In this document: positions 11,435 to 25,029 of the stretch, one piece after another
Layout of the letters: every line of letters begins with the position of its first letter
Position numbering within the stretch: position 1 is the first letter of the stretch
Source of the DNA: Fasciola hepatica
Taxonomy: Eukaryota > Platyhelminthes > Trematoda > Plagiorchiida > Fasciolidae
DNA: 64,000 bases
Assembly: GCA_948099385.1 (NCBI GenBank)
Contig: CANUEZ040000209.1
Span: 2,232,001 to 2,296,000 of the forward strand
Direction of reading: 5' to 3'
Translations under genes and position numbers: made by a program
The notes under the pieces: model-generated
Seen by the model: the letters and a program-made list of their open reading frames with translations, nothing else
Told to the model about the DNA's origin: nothing
The model's database searches: none

Positions 11435-13132
11435 TTGTGATTTCGGTGTTCGACTGACATTCGTTCACCCCAACCCTTGTTCGTGTCCCCGTGTGGGCTC
11501 TGTCCATGTGCAATGCTCATGATTCCCTTAGCGGATCAAACAGCTGTACAGTGCTTCCATAATTTTCAATGGTCAGTTCAGTGTTCAAGCTGCATGGAGA
11601 ATCATATTATACAAATCTACTCTGCTACTGCTCTATTGCATTGCATGAGCAATCTGTGTGGGGATTGTTCATAAGGGAATGCCTTGGTTTTACTTAGGCC
11701 CATAAATAGAGAAGTGATGGAACATAAGATTGGATCGGTGTGCGAGAATTCGGTTGTTACCGTTCAAAGCGAAAGCGAAAGCCGAAGCCAGTTTGGGGAT
11801 TGTGCTATATCATGTATTGTATATGTTGAACAAAGCGTTTGAGACCCATATCGGATAGCCTTGTGATTTCGGTGTTCGACTGACATTCGTTCACCCCAAC
11901 CCTTGTTCGTGTCCCCGTGTGGGCTCTGTCCATGTGCAATGCTCATGATTCCCTTAGCGGATCAAACAGCTGTACAGTGCTTCCATCATTTTCAATGGTC
12001 AGTTCAGTGTTCAAGCTGCATGGAGAATCATATTATACAAATCTACTCTGCCACTGCTCTATTGCATTGTATGAGCAATCTGTGTGGATTGTTCATAAGG
12101 GAATACCTTGGTTTTACTTAGGCCCATAAATAGAGAAGTGATGGAACATAGGATTGGATCGGTGTGCGAGAATTTGGTTGTTACCGTTCAAAGCGAAAGC
12201 GAAAGCCGAAGCCAATTTAGGGATTGTGCTATATCATGTATTGTATATGTTGAACAAAGCGTTGAGACCCATATGGGATAGCCTTGTGATTTCGGTGTTC
12301 GACTGACATTCGTTCACCCCAACCCTTGTTCGTGTCCCGTGTGGGCTCTGTCCATGTGCAATGCTCATGATTCCCTTAGCGGATCAAACAGCTGTACAGT
12401 GCTTCCATCATTTTCAATGGTCAGTTCAGTGTTCAAGCTGCATGGAGAATCATATTATACAAATCTACTCTGCTACTGCTCTATTGCATTGTGTGAGCAA
12501 TCTGTGTGGGGATTGTTCATAAGGGAATGCCTTTGTTTTACTTAGGCCCATAAATAGAGAAGTGATGGAACATAGGATTGGATCGGTGTGCGAGAATTTG
12601 GTTGTTACCGTTCAAAGCGAAAGCGAAAGCCGAAGCTAATTTGGGGATTGTGTTATATCATGTATTGTATATGTTGAACAAAGCTTTCAGACCCATATCG
12701 GATAGCCTTGTGGTTTGGGTGTTCGACTGACATTCGTTCACCCCAACCCTTGTTCGTGTCCCCGTGTGGGCTCTGTCCATGTGCAATGCTCATGATTCCC
12801 TTAGCGGATCAAACAGCTGTACAGTGCTTCCATAATTTTCAATGGTCAGTTCAGTGTTCAAGCTGCATGGAGAATCATATTATACAAATCTACTCTGCTA
12901 CTGCTCTATTGCATTGTGTGAGCAATCTGTGTGGGGATTGTTCATAAAGGAATGCCTTTGTTTTACTTAGGCCCATAAATAGAGAAGTGATGGAACATAG
13001 GATTGGATCGGTGTGCGAGAATTTGGTTGTTACCGTTCAAAGCGAAAGCGAAAGCCGAAGCCAGTTTGGGGATTGTGCTATATCATGTAGTGTATATGTT
13101 GAACAAAGCTTTCAGACCCATATGGGATAGCC
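11435..13132 (+). repeat. Satellite monomers 27-30
   Basis: Starts are 11435, 11861, 12284 and 12708. The tail of monomer 27 carries a linked set of rare variants: aacataagattgg, gagaattcggtt (an EcoRI-like GAATTC) and an extra T in gcgtttgagacc. The set recurs in the tails of monomers 32 and 38. Monomer 28 has a private gaataccttgg. Monomer 29 has gtgtcccgtg and a private gaagctaattt in its tail. Confidence 0.91.
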
Positions 13133-14406
13133 TTGTGATTTCGGTGTTCGACTGACATTCGTTCACCCCAACCCTTGTTCGTGTCCCCGTGTGGGCTCTG
13201 TCCATGTGCAATGCTCATGATTCCCTTAGCGGATCAAACAGCTGTACAGTGCTTCCATAATTTTCAATGGTCAGTTCAGTGTTCAAGCTGCATGGAGAAT
13301 CACATTATACAAAATCTACTCTGCTACTGCTCTTTTGCATTGCATGAGCAATCTGTGTGGGGATTGTTCATAAGAGAATGCCTTGGTTTTACTTAGGCCC
13401 ATAAATAGAGAAGTGATGGAACATAGGATTGGATCGGTGTGCGAGAATTTGGTTGTTACCGTTCAAAGCGAAAGCGAAAGCCGAAGCCAGTTTGGGGATT
13501 GTGCTATATCATGTATTGTATATGTTGAACAAAGCTTTCAGACCCATATGGGATAGCCTTGTGATTTCGGTGTTCGACTGACATTCGTTCACCCCAACCC
13601 TTGTTCGTGTCCCCGTGTGGGCTCTGTCCATGTGCAATGCTCATGATTCCCTTAGCGGATCAAACAGCTGTACAGTGCTTCCATAATTTTCAATGGTCAG
13701 TTCAGTGTTCAAGCTGCATGGAGAATCATATTATACAAAATCTACTCTGCTACTGCTCTATTGCATTGCATGAGCAATCTGTGTGGATTGTTCATAAGGG
13801 AATGCCTTGGTTTTACTTAGGCCCATAAATAGAGAAGTGATGGAACATAAGATTGGATCGGTGTGCGAGAATTCGGTTGTTACCGTTCAAAGCGAAAGCG
13901 AAAGCCGAAGCCAGTTTGGGGATTGTGCTATATCATGTATTGTATATGTTGAACAAATCGTTTGAGACCCATATCGGATAGCCTTGTGATTTCGGTGTTC
14001 GACTGACATTCGTTCACCCCAACCCTTGTTCGTGTCCCCGTGTGGGCTCTGTCCATGTGCAATGCTCATGATTCCCTTAGCGGATCAAACAGCTGTACAG
14101 TGCTTCCATCATTTTCAATGGTCAGTTCAGTGTTCAAGCTGCATGGAGAATCATATTATACAAATCTACTCTGCCACTGCTCTATTGCATTGTATGAGCA
14201 ATCTGTGTGGATTGTTCATAAGGGAATGCCTTGGTTTTACTTAGGCCCATAAATAGAGAAGTGATGGAACATAGGATTGGATCGGTGTGCGAGAATTTGG
14301 TTGTTACCGTTCAAAGCGAAAGCGAAAGCCGAAGCCAATTTGGGGATTGTGCTATATCATGTATTGTATATGTTGAACAAAGCGTTGAGACCCATATCGG
14401 ATAGCC
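13133..14406 (+). repeat. Three-monomer block, HOR copy a (monomers 31-33)
   Basis: Starts are 13133, 13559 and 13984. Monomers 31 and 32 have an inserted A (acaaaatc), and monomer 31 has gctcttttgcattgc. The tail of monomer 32 has the aagattgg/gagaattcgg/gtttgagacc set. The markers of this block recur at 15683-16958, six monomers downstream. Private differences here are gaatcacatt in monomer 31 and gaacaaatcg in the tail of monomer 32. Confidence 0.92.
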
Positions 14407-15682
14407 TTGTGGTTTGGGTGTTCGACTGACATTCGTTCACCCCAACCCTTGTTCGTGTCCCCGTGTGGGCTCTGTCCATGTGCAATGCTCATGATTCCCT
14501 TAGCGGATCAAACAGCTGTACAGTGCTTCCATCATTTTCAATGGTCAGTTCAGTGTTCAAGCTGCATGGAGAATCATATTATACAAATCTACTCTGCTAC
14601 TGCTCTATTGCATTGTGTGAGCAATCTGTGTGGGGATTGTTCATAAGGGAATGCCTTTGTTTTACTTAGGCCCATAAATAGAGAAGTGATGGAACATAGG
14701 ATTGGATCTGTGTGCGAAAATTTGGTTGTTACCGTTCAAAGCGAAAGCGAAAGCCGAAGCCAATTTGGGGATTGTGCTATATCATGTATTGTATATGTTG
14801 AACAAAGCGTTGAGACCCATATCGGATAGCCTTGTGGTTTGGGTGTTCGACTGACATTCGTTCACCCCAACCCTTGTTCGTGTCCCCGTGTGGGCTCTGT
14901 CCATGTGCAATGCTCATGATTCCCTTAGCGGATCAAACAGCTGTACAGTGCTTCCATCATTTTCAATGGTCAGTTCAGTGTTCAAGCTGCATGGAGAATC
15001 ATATTATACAAATCTACTCTGCTACTGCTCTATTGCATTGTGTGAGCAATCTGTGTGGGGATTGTTCATAAAGGAATGCCTTTGTTTTACTTTGGCCCAT
15101 AAATAGAGAAGTGCTGGAACATAGGATTGGATCGGTGTGCGAGAATTTGGTTGTTACCGTTCAAAGCGAAAGCGAAAGCCGAAGCCAGTTTGGGGATTGT
15201 GCTATATCATGTAGTGTATATGTTGAACAAAGCTTTCAGACCCATATGGGATAGCCTTGTGATTTCGGTGTTCGACTGACATTCGTTCACCCCAACCCTT
15301 GTTCGTGTCCCCGTGTGGGCTCTGTCCATGTGCAATGCTCATGATTCCCTTAGCGGATCAAACAGCTGTACAGTGCTTCCATCATTTTCAATGGTCAGTT
15401 CAGTGTTCAAGCTGCATGGAGAATCATATTATACAAATCTACTCTGCTACTGCTCTATTGCATTGCATGAGCAATCTGTGTGGGGATTGTTCATAAGGGA
15501 ATGCCTTGGTTTTACTTAGGCCCATAAATAGAGAAGTGATGGAACATAGGATTGGATCGGTGTGCGAGAATTTGGTTGTTACCGTTCAAAGCGAAAGCGA
15601 AAGCCGAAGCCAGTTTGGGGATTGTGCTATATCATGTATTGTATATGTTGAACAAAGCGTTTGAGACTCATATGGGATAGCC
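14407..15682 (+). repeat. Satellite monomers 34-36
   Basis: Starts are 14407, 14832 and 15257. The tail of monomer 34 has the linked pair ggatctgtg and gcgaaaattt, also seen in monomers 42 and 53. Monomer 35 ends in tactttggccc and gtgctgg. The tail of monomer 36 has gcgtttgagactcatatggg. Monomers 34-35 correspond to monomers 42-43, eight monomers downstream. Confidence 0.91.
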
Positions 15683-16958
15683 TTGTGATTTCGGTGTTCG
15701 ACTGACATTCGTTCACCCCAACCCTTGTTCGTGTCCCCGTGTGGGCTCTGTCCATGTGCAATGCTCATGATTCCCTTAGCGGATCAAACAGCTGTACAGT
15801 GCTTCCATAATTTTCAATGGTCAGTTCAGTGTTCAAGCTGCATGGAGAATCATATTATACAAAATCTACTCTGCTACTGCTCTTTTGCATTGCATGAGCA
15901 ATCTGTGTGGGGATTGTTCATAAGGGAATGCCTTGGTTTTACTTAGGCCCATAAATAGAGAAGTGATGGAACATAGGATTGGATCGGTGTGCGAGAATTT
16001 GGTTGTTACCGTTCAAAGCGAAAGCGAAAGCCGAAGCCAGTTTGGGGATTGTGCTATATCATGTATTGTATATGTTGAACAAAGCTTTCAGACACATATG
16101 GGATAGCCTTGTGATTTCGGTGTTCGACTGACATTCGTTCACCCCAACCCTTGTTCGTGTCCCCGTGTGGGCTCTGTCCATGTGCAATGCTCATGATTCC
16201 CTTAGCGGATCAAACAGCTGTACAGTGCTTCCATAATTTTCAATGGTCAGTTCAGTGTTCAAGCTGCATGGAGAATCATATTATACAAAATCTACTCTGC
16301 TACTGCTCTATTGCATTGCATGAGCAATCTGTGTGGGGATTGTTCATAAGGGAATGCCTTGGTTTTACTTAGGCCCATAAATAGAGAAGTGATGGAACAT
16401 AAGATTGGATCGGTGTGCGAGAATTCGGTTGTTACCGTTCAAAGCGAAAGCGAAAGCCGAAGCCAGTTTGGGGATTGTGCTATATCATGTATTGTATATG
16501 TTGAACAAAGCGTTTGAGACCCATATCGGATAGCCTTGTGATTTCGGTGTTCGACTGACATTCGTTCACCCCAACCCTTGTTCGTGTCCCCGTGTGGGCT
16601 CTGTCCATGTGCAATGCTCATGATTCCCTTAGCGGATCAAACAGCTGTACAGTGCTTCCATCATTTTCAATGGTCAGTTCAGTGTTCAAGCTGCATGGAG
16701 AATCATATTATACAAATCTACTCTGCCACTGCTCTATTGCATTGTATGAGCAATCTGTGTGGATTGTTCATCATGGAATGCCTTGGTTTTACTTAGGCCC
16801 ATAAATAGAGAAGTGATGGAACATAGGATTGGATCGGTGTGCGAGAATTTGGTTGTTACCGTTCAAAGCGAAAGCGAAAGCCGAAGCCAATTTGGGGATT
16901 GTGCTATATCATGTATTGTATATGTTGAACAAAGCGTTGAGACCCATATCGGATAGCC
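15683..16958 (+). repeat. Three-monomer block, HOR copy b (monomers 37-39)
   Basis: Starts are 15683, 16109 and 16536. It matches 13133-14406 at an offset of 2550-2552 bp, sharing gctcttttgcattgc, two acaaaatc insertions and the aagattgg/gagaattcgg/gtttgagacc tail. Monomer 39 has a private gttcatcatgg where other copies read gttcataaggg. Monomer 38 is 427 bp, one of the longest copies. Confidence 0.92.
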
Positions 16959-19900
16959 TTGTGATTTCGGTGTTCGACTGACATTCGTTCACCCCAACCC
17001 TTGTTCGTGTCCCCGTGTGGGCTCTGTCCATGTGCAATGCTCATGATTCCCTTAGCGGATCAAACAGCTGTACAGTGCTTCCATAATTTTCAATGGTCAG
17101 TTCAGTGTTCAAGCTGCATGGAGAATCATATTATACAAATCTACTCTGCTACTGCTCTATTGCATTGTGTGAGCAATCTGTGTGGGGATTGTTCATAAGG
17201 GAATGCCTTTGTTTTACTTTGGCCCATAAATAGAGAAGTGATGGAACATAGGATTGGATCGGTGTGCGAGAATTTGCTTCTAACCGTTCAAAGCGAAAGC
17301 GAAAGCCGAAGCCAATTTGGGGATTGTGCTATATCATGTATTGTATATGTTGAACAAAGCGTTGAGACCCATATCGGATAGCCTTGTGGTTTGGGTGTTC
17401 GACTGACATTCGTTCACCCCAACCCTTGTTCGTGTCCCCGTGTGGGCTCTGTCCATGTGCAATGCTCATGATTCCCTTAGCGGATCAAACAGCTGTACAG
17501 TGCTTCCATCATTTTCAATGGTCAGTTCAGTGTTCAAGCTGCATGGAGAATCATATTATACAAATCTACTCTGCTACTGCTCTATTGCATTGTGTGAGCA
17601 ATCTGTGTGGGGATTGTTCATAAAGGAATGCCTTTGTTTTACTTTGGCCCATAAATAGAGAAGTGCTGGAACATAGGATTGGATCGGTGTGCGAGAATTT
17701 GGTTGTTACCGTTCAAAGCGAAAGCAAAAGCCGAAGCCAATTTGGGGATTGTGCTATATCATGTATTGTATATGTTGAACAAAGCGTTGAGACCCATATC
17801 GGATAGCCTTGTGGTTTGGGTGTTCGACTGACAATCATTCACCCCAACCCTTGTTCGTGTCCCCGTGTGGGCTCTGTCCATGTGCAATGCTCATGATTCC
17901 CTTAGCGGATCAAACAGCTGTACAGTGCTTCCATCATTTTCAATGGTCAGTTCAGTGTTCAAGCTGCATGGAGAATCATATTATACAAATCTACTCTGCT
18001 ACTGCTCTATTGCATTGTGTGAGCAATCTGTGTGGGGATTGTTCATAAGGGAATGCCTTTGTTTTACTTAGGCCCATAAATAGAGAAGTGATGGAACATA
18101 GGATTGGATCTGTGTGCGAAAATTTGGTTGTTACCGTTCAAAGCGAAAGCGAAAGCCGAAGCCAATTTGGGGATTGTGCTATATCATGTATTGTATATGT
18201 TGAACAAAGCGTTGAGACCCATATCGGATAGCCTTGTGGTTTGGGTGTTCGACTGACATTCGTTCACCCCAACCCTTGTTCGTGTCCCCGTGTGGGCTCT
18301 GTCCATGTGCAATGCTCATGATTCCCTTAGCGGATCAAACAGCTGTACAGTGCTTCCATCATTTTCAATGGTCAGTTCAGTGTTCAAGCTGCATGGAGAA
18401 TCATATTATACAAATCTACTCTGCTACTGCTCTATTGCATTGTGTGAGCAATCTGTGTGGGGATTGTTCATAAAGGAATGCCTTTGTTTTACTTTGGCCC
18501 ATAAATAGAGAAGTGATGGAACATAGGATTGGATCGGTGTGCGAGAATTTGGTTGTTACCGTTCAAAGCGAAAGCGAAAGCCGAAGCCAATTTGGGGATT
18601 GTGCTACATCATGTATTGTATATGTTGAACAAAGCTTTCAGACCCATATCGGATAGCCTTGTGGTTTGGGTGTTCGACTGACATTCGTTCACCCCAACCC
18701 TTGTTCGTGTCCCCGTGTGGGCTCTGTCCATGTGCAATGCTCATGATTCCCTTAGCGGATCAAACAGCTGTACAGTGCTTCCATAATTTTCAATGGTCAG
18801 TTCAGTGTTCAAGCTGCATGGAGAATCATATTATACAAATCTACTCTGCTACTGCTCTATTGCATTGTGTGAGCAATCTGTGTGGGGATTGTTCATAAAG
18901 GAATGCCTTGATTTTACTTAGGCCCATAAATAGAGAAGTGATGGAACATAGGATTGGATCGGTGTGCGAGAATTTGGTTGTTACCGTTCAAAGCGAAAGC
19001 GAAAGCCGAAGCCAATTTGGGGATTGTGTTATATCATGTATTGTATATGTTGAACAAAGCTTTCAGACCCATATCGGATAGCCTTGTGGTTTGGGTGTTC
19101 GACTGACATTCGTTCACCCCAACCCTTGTTCGTGTCCCCGTGTGGGCTCTGTCCATGTGCAATGCTCATGATTCCCTTAGCGGATCAAACAGCTGTACAG
19201 TGCTTCCATCATTTTCAATGGTCAGTTCAGTGTTCAAGCTGCATGGAGAATCATATTATACAAATCTACTCTGCTACTGCTCTATTGCATTGTGTGAGCA
19301 ATCTGTGTGGGGATTGTTCATAAGGGAATGCCTTTGTTTTACTTAGGCCCATAAATAGAGAAGTGATGGAACATAGGATTGGATCGGTGTGCGAGAATTT
19401 GGTTGTTACCGTTCAAAGCGAAAGCGAAAGCCGAAGCCAATTTGGGGATTGTGCTATATCATGTATTGTATATGTTGAACAAAGCGTTGAGACCCATATC
19501 GGATAGCCTTGTGGTTTGGGTGTTCGACTGACATTCGTTCACCCCAACCCTTGTTCGTGTCCCCGTGTGGGCTCTGTCCATGTGCAATGCTCATGATTCC
19601 CTTAGCGGATCAAACAGCTGTACAGTGCTTCCATCATTTTCAATGGTCAGTTCAGTGTTCAAGCTGCATGGAGAATCATATTATACAAATCTACTCTGCT
19701 ACTGCTCTATTGCATTGTATGAGCATTCTGTGTGGATTGTTCATAAGGGAATGCCTTGATTTTACTTAGGCCCATAAATAGAGAAGTGATGGAACATAGG
19801 ATTGGATCGGTGTGCGAGAATTTGGTTGTTACCGTTCAAAGCGAAAGCGAAAGCCGAAGCCAGTTTGGGGATTGTGCTATATCATGTAGTGTATATGTTG

Positions 19901-20781
19901 AACAAAGCGTTGAGACCCAAATGGGATAGCCTTGTGGTTTGGGTGTTCGACTGACATTCGTTCACCCCAACCCTTGTTCGTGTCCCCGTGTGGGCTCTGT
20001 CCATGTGCAATGCTCATGATTCCCTTAGCGGATCAAACAGCTGTACAGTGCTTCCATAATTTTCAATGGTCAGTTCAGTGTTCAAGCTGCATGGAGAATC
20101 ATATTATACAAATCTACTCTGCTACTGCTCTATTGCATTGTGTGAGCAATCTGTGTGGGGATTGTTCATAAAGGAATGCCTTTGTTTTACTTTGGCCCAT
20201 AATTAGAGAAGTGCTGGAACATAGGATTGGATCGGTGTGCGAGAATTTGGTTGTTACCGTTCAAAGCGAAAGCGAAAGCCGAAGCCAATTTGGGGATTGT
20301 GCTACATCATGTATTGTATATGTTGAACAAAGCTTTCAGACCCATATCGGATAGCCTTGTGGTTTGGGTGTTCGACTGACATTCGTTCACCCCAACCCTT
20401 GTTCGTGTCCCCGTGTGGGCTCTGTCCATGTGCAATGCTCATGATTCCCTTAGCGGATCAAACAGCTGTACAGTGCTTCCATCATTTTCAATGGTCAGTT
20501 CAGTGTTCAAGCTGCATGGAGAATCATATTATACAAATCTACTCTGCTACTGCTCTATTGCATTGTGTGAGCAATCTGTGTGGGGATTGTTCATAAGGGA
20601 ATGCCTTTGTTTTACTTAGGCCCATAAATAGAGAAGTGATGGAACATAGGATTGGATCTGTGTGCGAGAATTTGGTTGTTACCGTTCAAAGCGAAAGCGA
20701 AAGCCGAAGCCAATTTGGGGATTGTGTTATATCATGTATTGTATATGTTGAACAAAGCGTTGAGACCCATATCGGATAGCC
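16959..20781 (+). repeat. Satellite monomers 40-48, mixed G-type block
   Basis: Starts are 16959, 17384, 17809, 18234, 18659, 19084, 19509, 19932 and 20357. Most copies are 425 bp with gtgtgagc and cctttg. The tactttggccc variant marks monomers 40, 41, 43 and 47. gctacatcatg follows in monomers 43 and 47. gtgctgg occurs in 41 and 47. Oddities are ttgcttctaaccg in the tail of monomer 40, gcattctgtg in monomer 46 (repeated in 63), and cataattagag in 47. The tail of monomer 46 ends caaatggg, a marker recurring in monomers 52, 57 and 63 (spacing 6, 5, 6). Confidence 0.92.
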
Positions 20782-22904
20782 TTGTGATTTCGGTGTTCGA
20801 CTGACATTCGTTCACCCCAACCCTTGTTCGTGTCCCCGTGTGGGCTCTGTCCATGTGCAATGCTCATGATTCCCTTAGCGGATCAAACAGCTGTACAGTG
20901 CTTCCATAATTTTCAATGGTCAGTTCAGTGTTCAAGCTGCATGGAGAATCATATTATACAAATCTACTCTGCTACTGCTCTATTGCATTGTGTGAGCAAT
21001 CTGTGTGGGGATTGTTCATAAAGGAATGCCTTTGTTTTACTTTGGCCCATAAATAGAGAAGTGCTGGAACATAGGATTGGATCGGTGTGCGAGAATTTGG
21101 TTGTTACCGTTCAAAGCGAAAGCGAAAGCCGAAGCCAATTTGGGGATTGTGCTATATCATGTATTGTATATGTTGAACAAAGCGTTGAGACCCAAATGGG
21201 ATAGCCTTGTGGTTTGGGTGTTCGACTGACATTCGTTCACCCCAACCCTTGTTCGTGTCCCCGTGTGGGCTCTGTCCATGTGCAATGCTCATGATTCCCT
21301 TAGCGGATCAAACAGCTGTACAGTGCTTCCATCATTTTCAATGGTCAGTTCAGTGTTCAAGCTGCATGGAGAATCATATTATACAAATCTACTCTGCTAC
21401 TGCTCTATTGCATTGTGTGAGCAATCTGTGTGGGGATTGTTCATAAGGGAATGCCTTTGTTTTACTTAGGCCCATAAATAGAGAAGTGATGGAACATAGG
21501 ATTGGATCGGTGTGCGAGAATTTGGTTGTTACCGTTCAAAGCGAAAGCGAAAGCCGAAGCCAATTTGGGGATTGTGCTATATCATGTATTGTATATGTTG
21601 AACAAAGCGTTGAGACCCATATCGGATAGCCTTGTGGTTTGGGTGTTCGACTGACATTCGTTCACCCCAACCCTTGTTCGTGTCCCCGTGTGGGCTCTGT
21701 CCATGTGCAATGCTCATGATTCCCTTAGCGGATCAAACAGCTGTACAGTGCTTCCATCATTTTCAATGGTCAGTTCAGTGTTCAAGCTGCATGGAGAATC
21801 ATATTATACAAATCTACTCTGCTACTGCTCTATTGCATTGTGTGAGCAATCTGTGTGGGGATTGTTCATAAAGGAATGCCTTTGTTTTACTTTGGCCCAT
21901 AAATAGAGAAGTGATGGAACATAGGATTGGATCGGTGTGCGAGAATTTGGTTGTTACCGTTCAAAGCGAAAGCGAAAGCCGAAGCCAATTTGGGGATTGT
22001 GCTACATCATGTATTGTATATGTTGAACAAAGCGTTGAGACCCATATCGGATAGCCTTGTGGTTTGGGTGTTCGACTGACATTCGTTCACCCCAACCCTT
22101 GTTCGTGTCCCCGTGTGGGCTCTGTCCATGTGCAATGCTCATGATTCCCTTAGCGGATCAAACAGCTGTACAGTGCTTCCATAATTTTCAATGGTCAGTT
22201 CAGTGTTCAAGCTGCATGGAGAATCATATTATACAAATCTACTCTGCCACTGCTCTATTGCATTGTATGAGCAATCTGTGTGGATTGTTCATAAGGGAAT
22301 GTCTTGATTTTACTTAGGCTCATAAATAGAGAAGTGATGGAACATAGGATTGGATCGGTGTGCGAGAATTTGGTTGTTACCGTTCAAAGCGAAAGCGAAA
22401 GCCGAAGCCAGTTTGGGGATTGTGCTATATCATGTAGTGTATATGTTGAACAAAGCGTTGAGACCCAAATGGGATAGCCTTGTGGTTTGGGTGTTCGACT
22501 GACATTCGTTCACCCCAACCCTTGTTCGTGTCCCCGTGTGGGCTCTGTCCATGTGCAATGCTCATGATTCCCTTAGCGGATCAAACAGCTGTACAGTGCT
22601 TCCATAATTTTCAATGGTCAGTTCAGTGTTCAAGCTGCATGGAGAATCATATTATACAAATCTACTCTGCTACTGCTCTATTGCATTGTGTGAGCAATCT
22701 GTGTGGGGATTGTTCATAAGGGAATGCCTTTGTTTTACTTAGGCCCATAAATAGAGAAGTGATGGAACATAGGATTGGATCTGTGTGCGAAAATTTGGTT
22801 GTTACCGTTCAAAGCGAAAGCGAAAGCCGAAGCCAATTTGGGGATTGTGTTATATCATGTATTGTATATGTTGAACAAAGCTTTCAGACCCATATCGGAT
22901 AGCC
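20782..22904 (+). repeat. Five-monomer HOR unit, copy 1 (monomers 49-53)
   Basis: Starts are 20782, 21207, 21632, 22057 and 22480. Marker order: tactttggccc with gtgctgg; tacttaggccc; tactttggccc with gctacatcatg; ccttga/cttgattt with gtagtgt and caaatggg; and a G-type monomer whose tail has gctttcag. The same order repeats from 22905. The fourth monomer has private gaatgtcttg and aggctcat. Confidence 0.9.
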
Positions 22905-25029
22905 TTGTGGTTTGGGTGTTCGACTGACATTCGTTCACCCCAACCCTTGTTCGTGTCCCCGTGTGGGCTCTGTCCATGTGCAATGCTCATGATTCCCTTA
23001 GCGGATCAAACAGCTGTACAGTGCTTCCATAATTTTCAATGGTCAGTTCAGTGTTCAAGCTGCATGGAGAATCATATTATACAAATCTACTCTGCTACTG
23101 CTCTATTGCATTGTGTGAGCAATCTGTGTGGGGATTGTTCATAAAGGAATGCCTTTGTTTTACTTTGGCCCATAAATAGAGAAGTGCTGGAACATAGGAT
23201 TGGATCGGTGTGCGAGAATTTGGTTGTTACCGTTCAAAGCGAAAGCGAAAGCCGAAGCCAATTTGGGGATTGTGCTATATCATGTATTGTATATGTTGAA
23301 CAAAGCGTTGAGACCCATATCGGATAGCTTTGTGGTTTGGGTGTTCGACTGACATTCGTTCACCCCAACCCTTGTTCGTGTCCCCGTGTGGGCTCTGTCC
23401 ATGTGCAATGCTCATGATTCCCTTAGCGGATCAAACAGCTGTACAGTGCTTCCATCATTTTCAATGGTCAGTTCAGTGTTCAAGCTGCATGGAGAATCAT
23501 ATTATACAAATCTACTCTGCTACTGCTCTATTGCATTGTGTGAGCAATCTGTGTGGGGATTGTTCATAAGGGAATGCCTTTGTTTTACTTAGGCCCATAA
23601 ATAGAGAAGTGATGGAACATAGGATTGGATCGGTGTGCGAGAATTTGGTTGTTACCGTTCAAAGCGAAAGCGAAAGCCGAAGCCAATTTGGGGATTGTGC
23701 TATATCATGTATTGTATATGTTGAACAAAGCGTTGAGACCCATATCGGATAGCCTTGTGGTTTGGGTGTTCGACTGACATTCGTTCACCCCAACCCTTGT
23801 TCGTGTCCCCGTGTGGGCTCTGTCCATGTGCAATGCTCATGATTCCCTTAGCGGATCAAACAGCTGTACAGTGCTTCCATCATTTTCAATGGTCAGTTCA
23901 GTGTTCAAGCTGCATGGAGAATCATATTATACAAATCTACTCTGCTACTGCTCTATTGCATTGTGTGAGCAATCTGTGTGGGGATTGTTCATAAAGGAAT
24001 GCCTTTGTTTTACTTTGGCCCATAAATAGAGAAGTGATGGAACATAGGATTGGATCGGTGTGCGAGAATTTGGTTGTTACCGTTCAAAGCGAAAGCGAAA
24101 GCCGAAGCCAATTTGGGGATTGTGCTACATCATGTATTGTATATGTTGAACAAAGCTTTCAGACCCATATCGGATAGCCTTGTGGTTTGGGTGTTCGACT
24201 GACATTCGTTCACCCCAACCCTTGTTCGTGTCCCCGTGTGGGCTCTGTCCATGTGCAATGCTCATGATTCCCTTAGCGGATCAAACAGCTGTACAGTGCT
24301 TCCATCATTTTCAATGGTCAGTTCAGTGTTCAAGCTGCATGGAGAATCATATTATACAAATCTACTCTGCTACTGCTCTATTGCATTGTATGAGCAATCT
24401 GTGTGGGGATTGTTCATAAGGGAATGCCTTGATTTTACTTAGGCCCATAAATAGAGAAGTGATGGAACATAGGATTGGATCGGTGTGCGAGAATTTGGTT
24501 GTTACCGTTCAAAGCGAAAGCGAAAGCCGAAGCCAGTTTGGGGATTGTGCTATATCATGTAGTGTATATGTTGAACAAAGCGTTGAGACCCAAATGGGAT
24601 AGCCTTGTGGTTTGGGTGTTCGACTGACATTCGTTCACCCCAACCCTTGTTCGTGTCCCCGTGTGGGCTCTGTCCATGTGCAATGCTCATGATTCCCTTA
24701 GCGGATCAAACAGCTGTACAGTGCTTCCATAATTGTCAATGGTCAGTTCAGTGTTCAAGCTGCATGGAGAATCATATTATACAAATCTACTCTGCTACTG
24801 CTCTATTGCATTGTGTGAGCAATCTGTGTGGGGATTGTTCATAAGGGAATGCCTTTGTTTTACTTAGGCCCATAAATAGAGAAGTGCTGGAACATAGGAT
24901 TGGATCGGTGTGCGAGAATTTGGTGGTTACCGTTCAAAGCGAAAGCGAAAGCCGAAGCCAATTTGGGGATTGTGCTATATCATGTATTGTATATGTTGAA
25001 CAAAGCTTTCAGACCCATATCGGATAGCC
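22905..25029 (+). repeat. Five-monomer HOR unit, copy 2 (monomers 54-58)
   Basis: Starts are 22905, 23330, 23755, 24180 and 24605. Monomers 55 and 56 are nearly indistinguishable from 50 and 51 at an offset of 2123 bp. Monomers 54, 57 and 58 keep the marker order but differ at several sites, for example atcatttt and GGGG in 57, and ataattgtc plus tggtggttacc in 58. The copy is therefore older or more converted than the six-monomer duplication at 5-10 kb. Confidence 0.9.
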
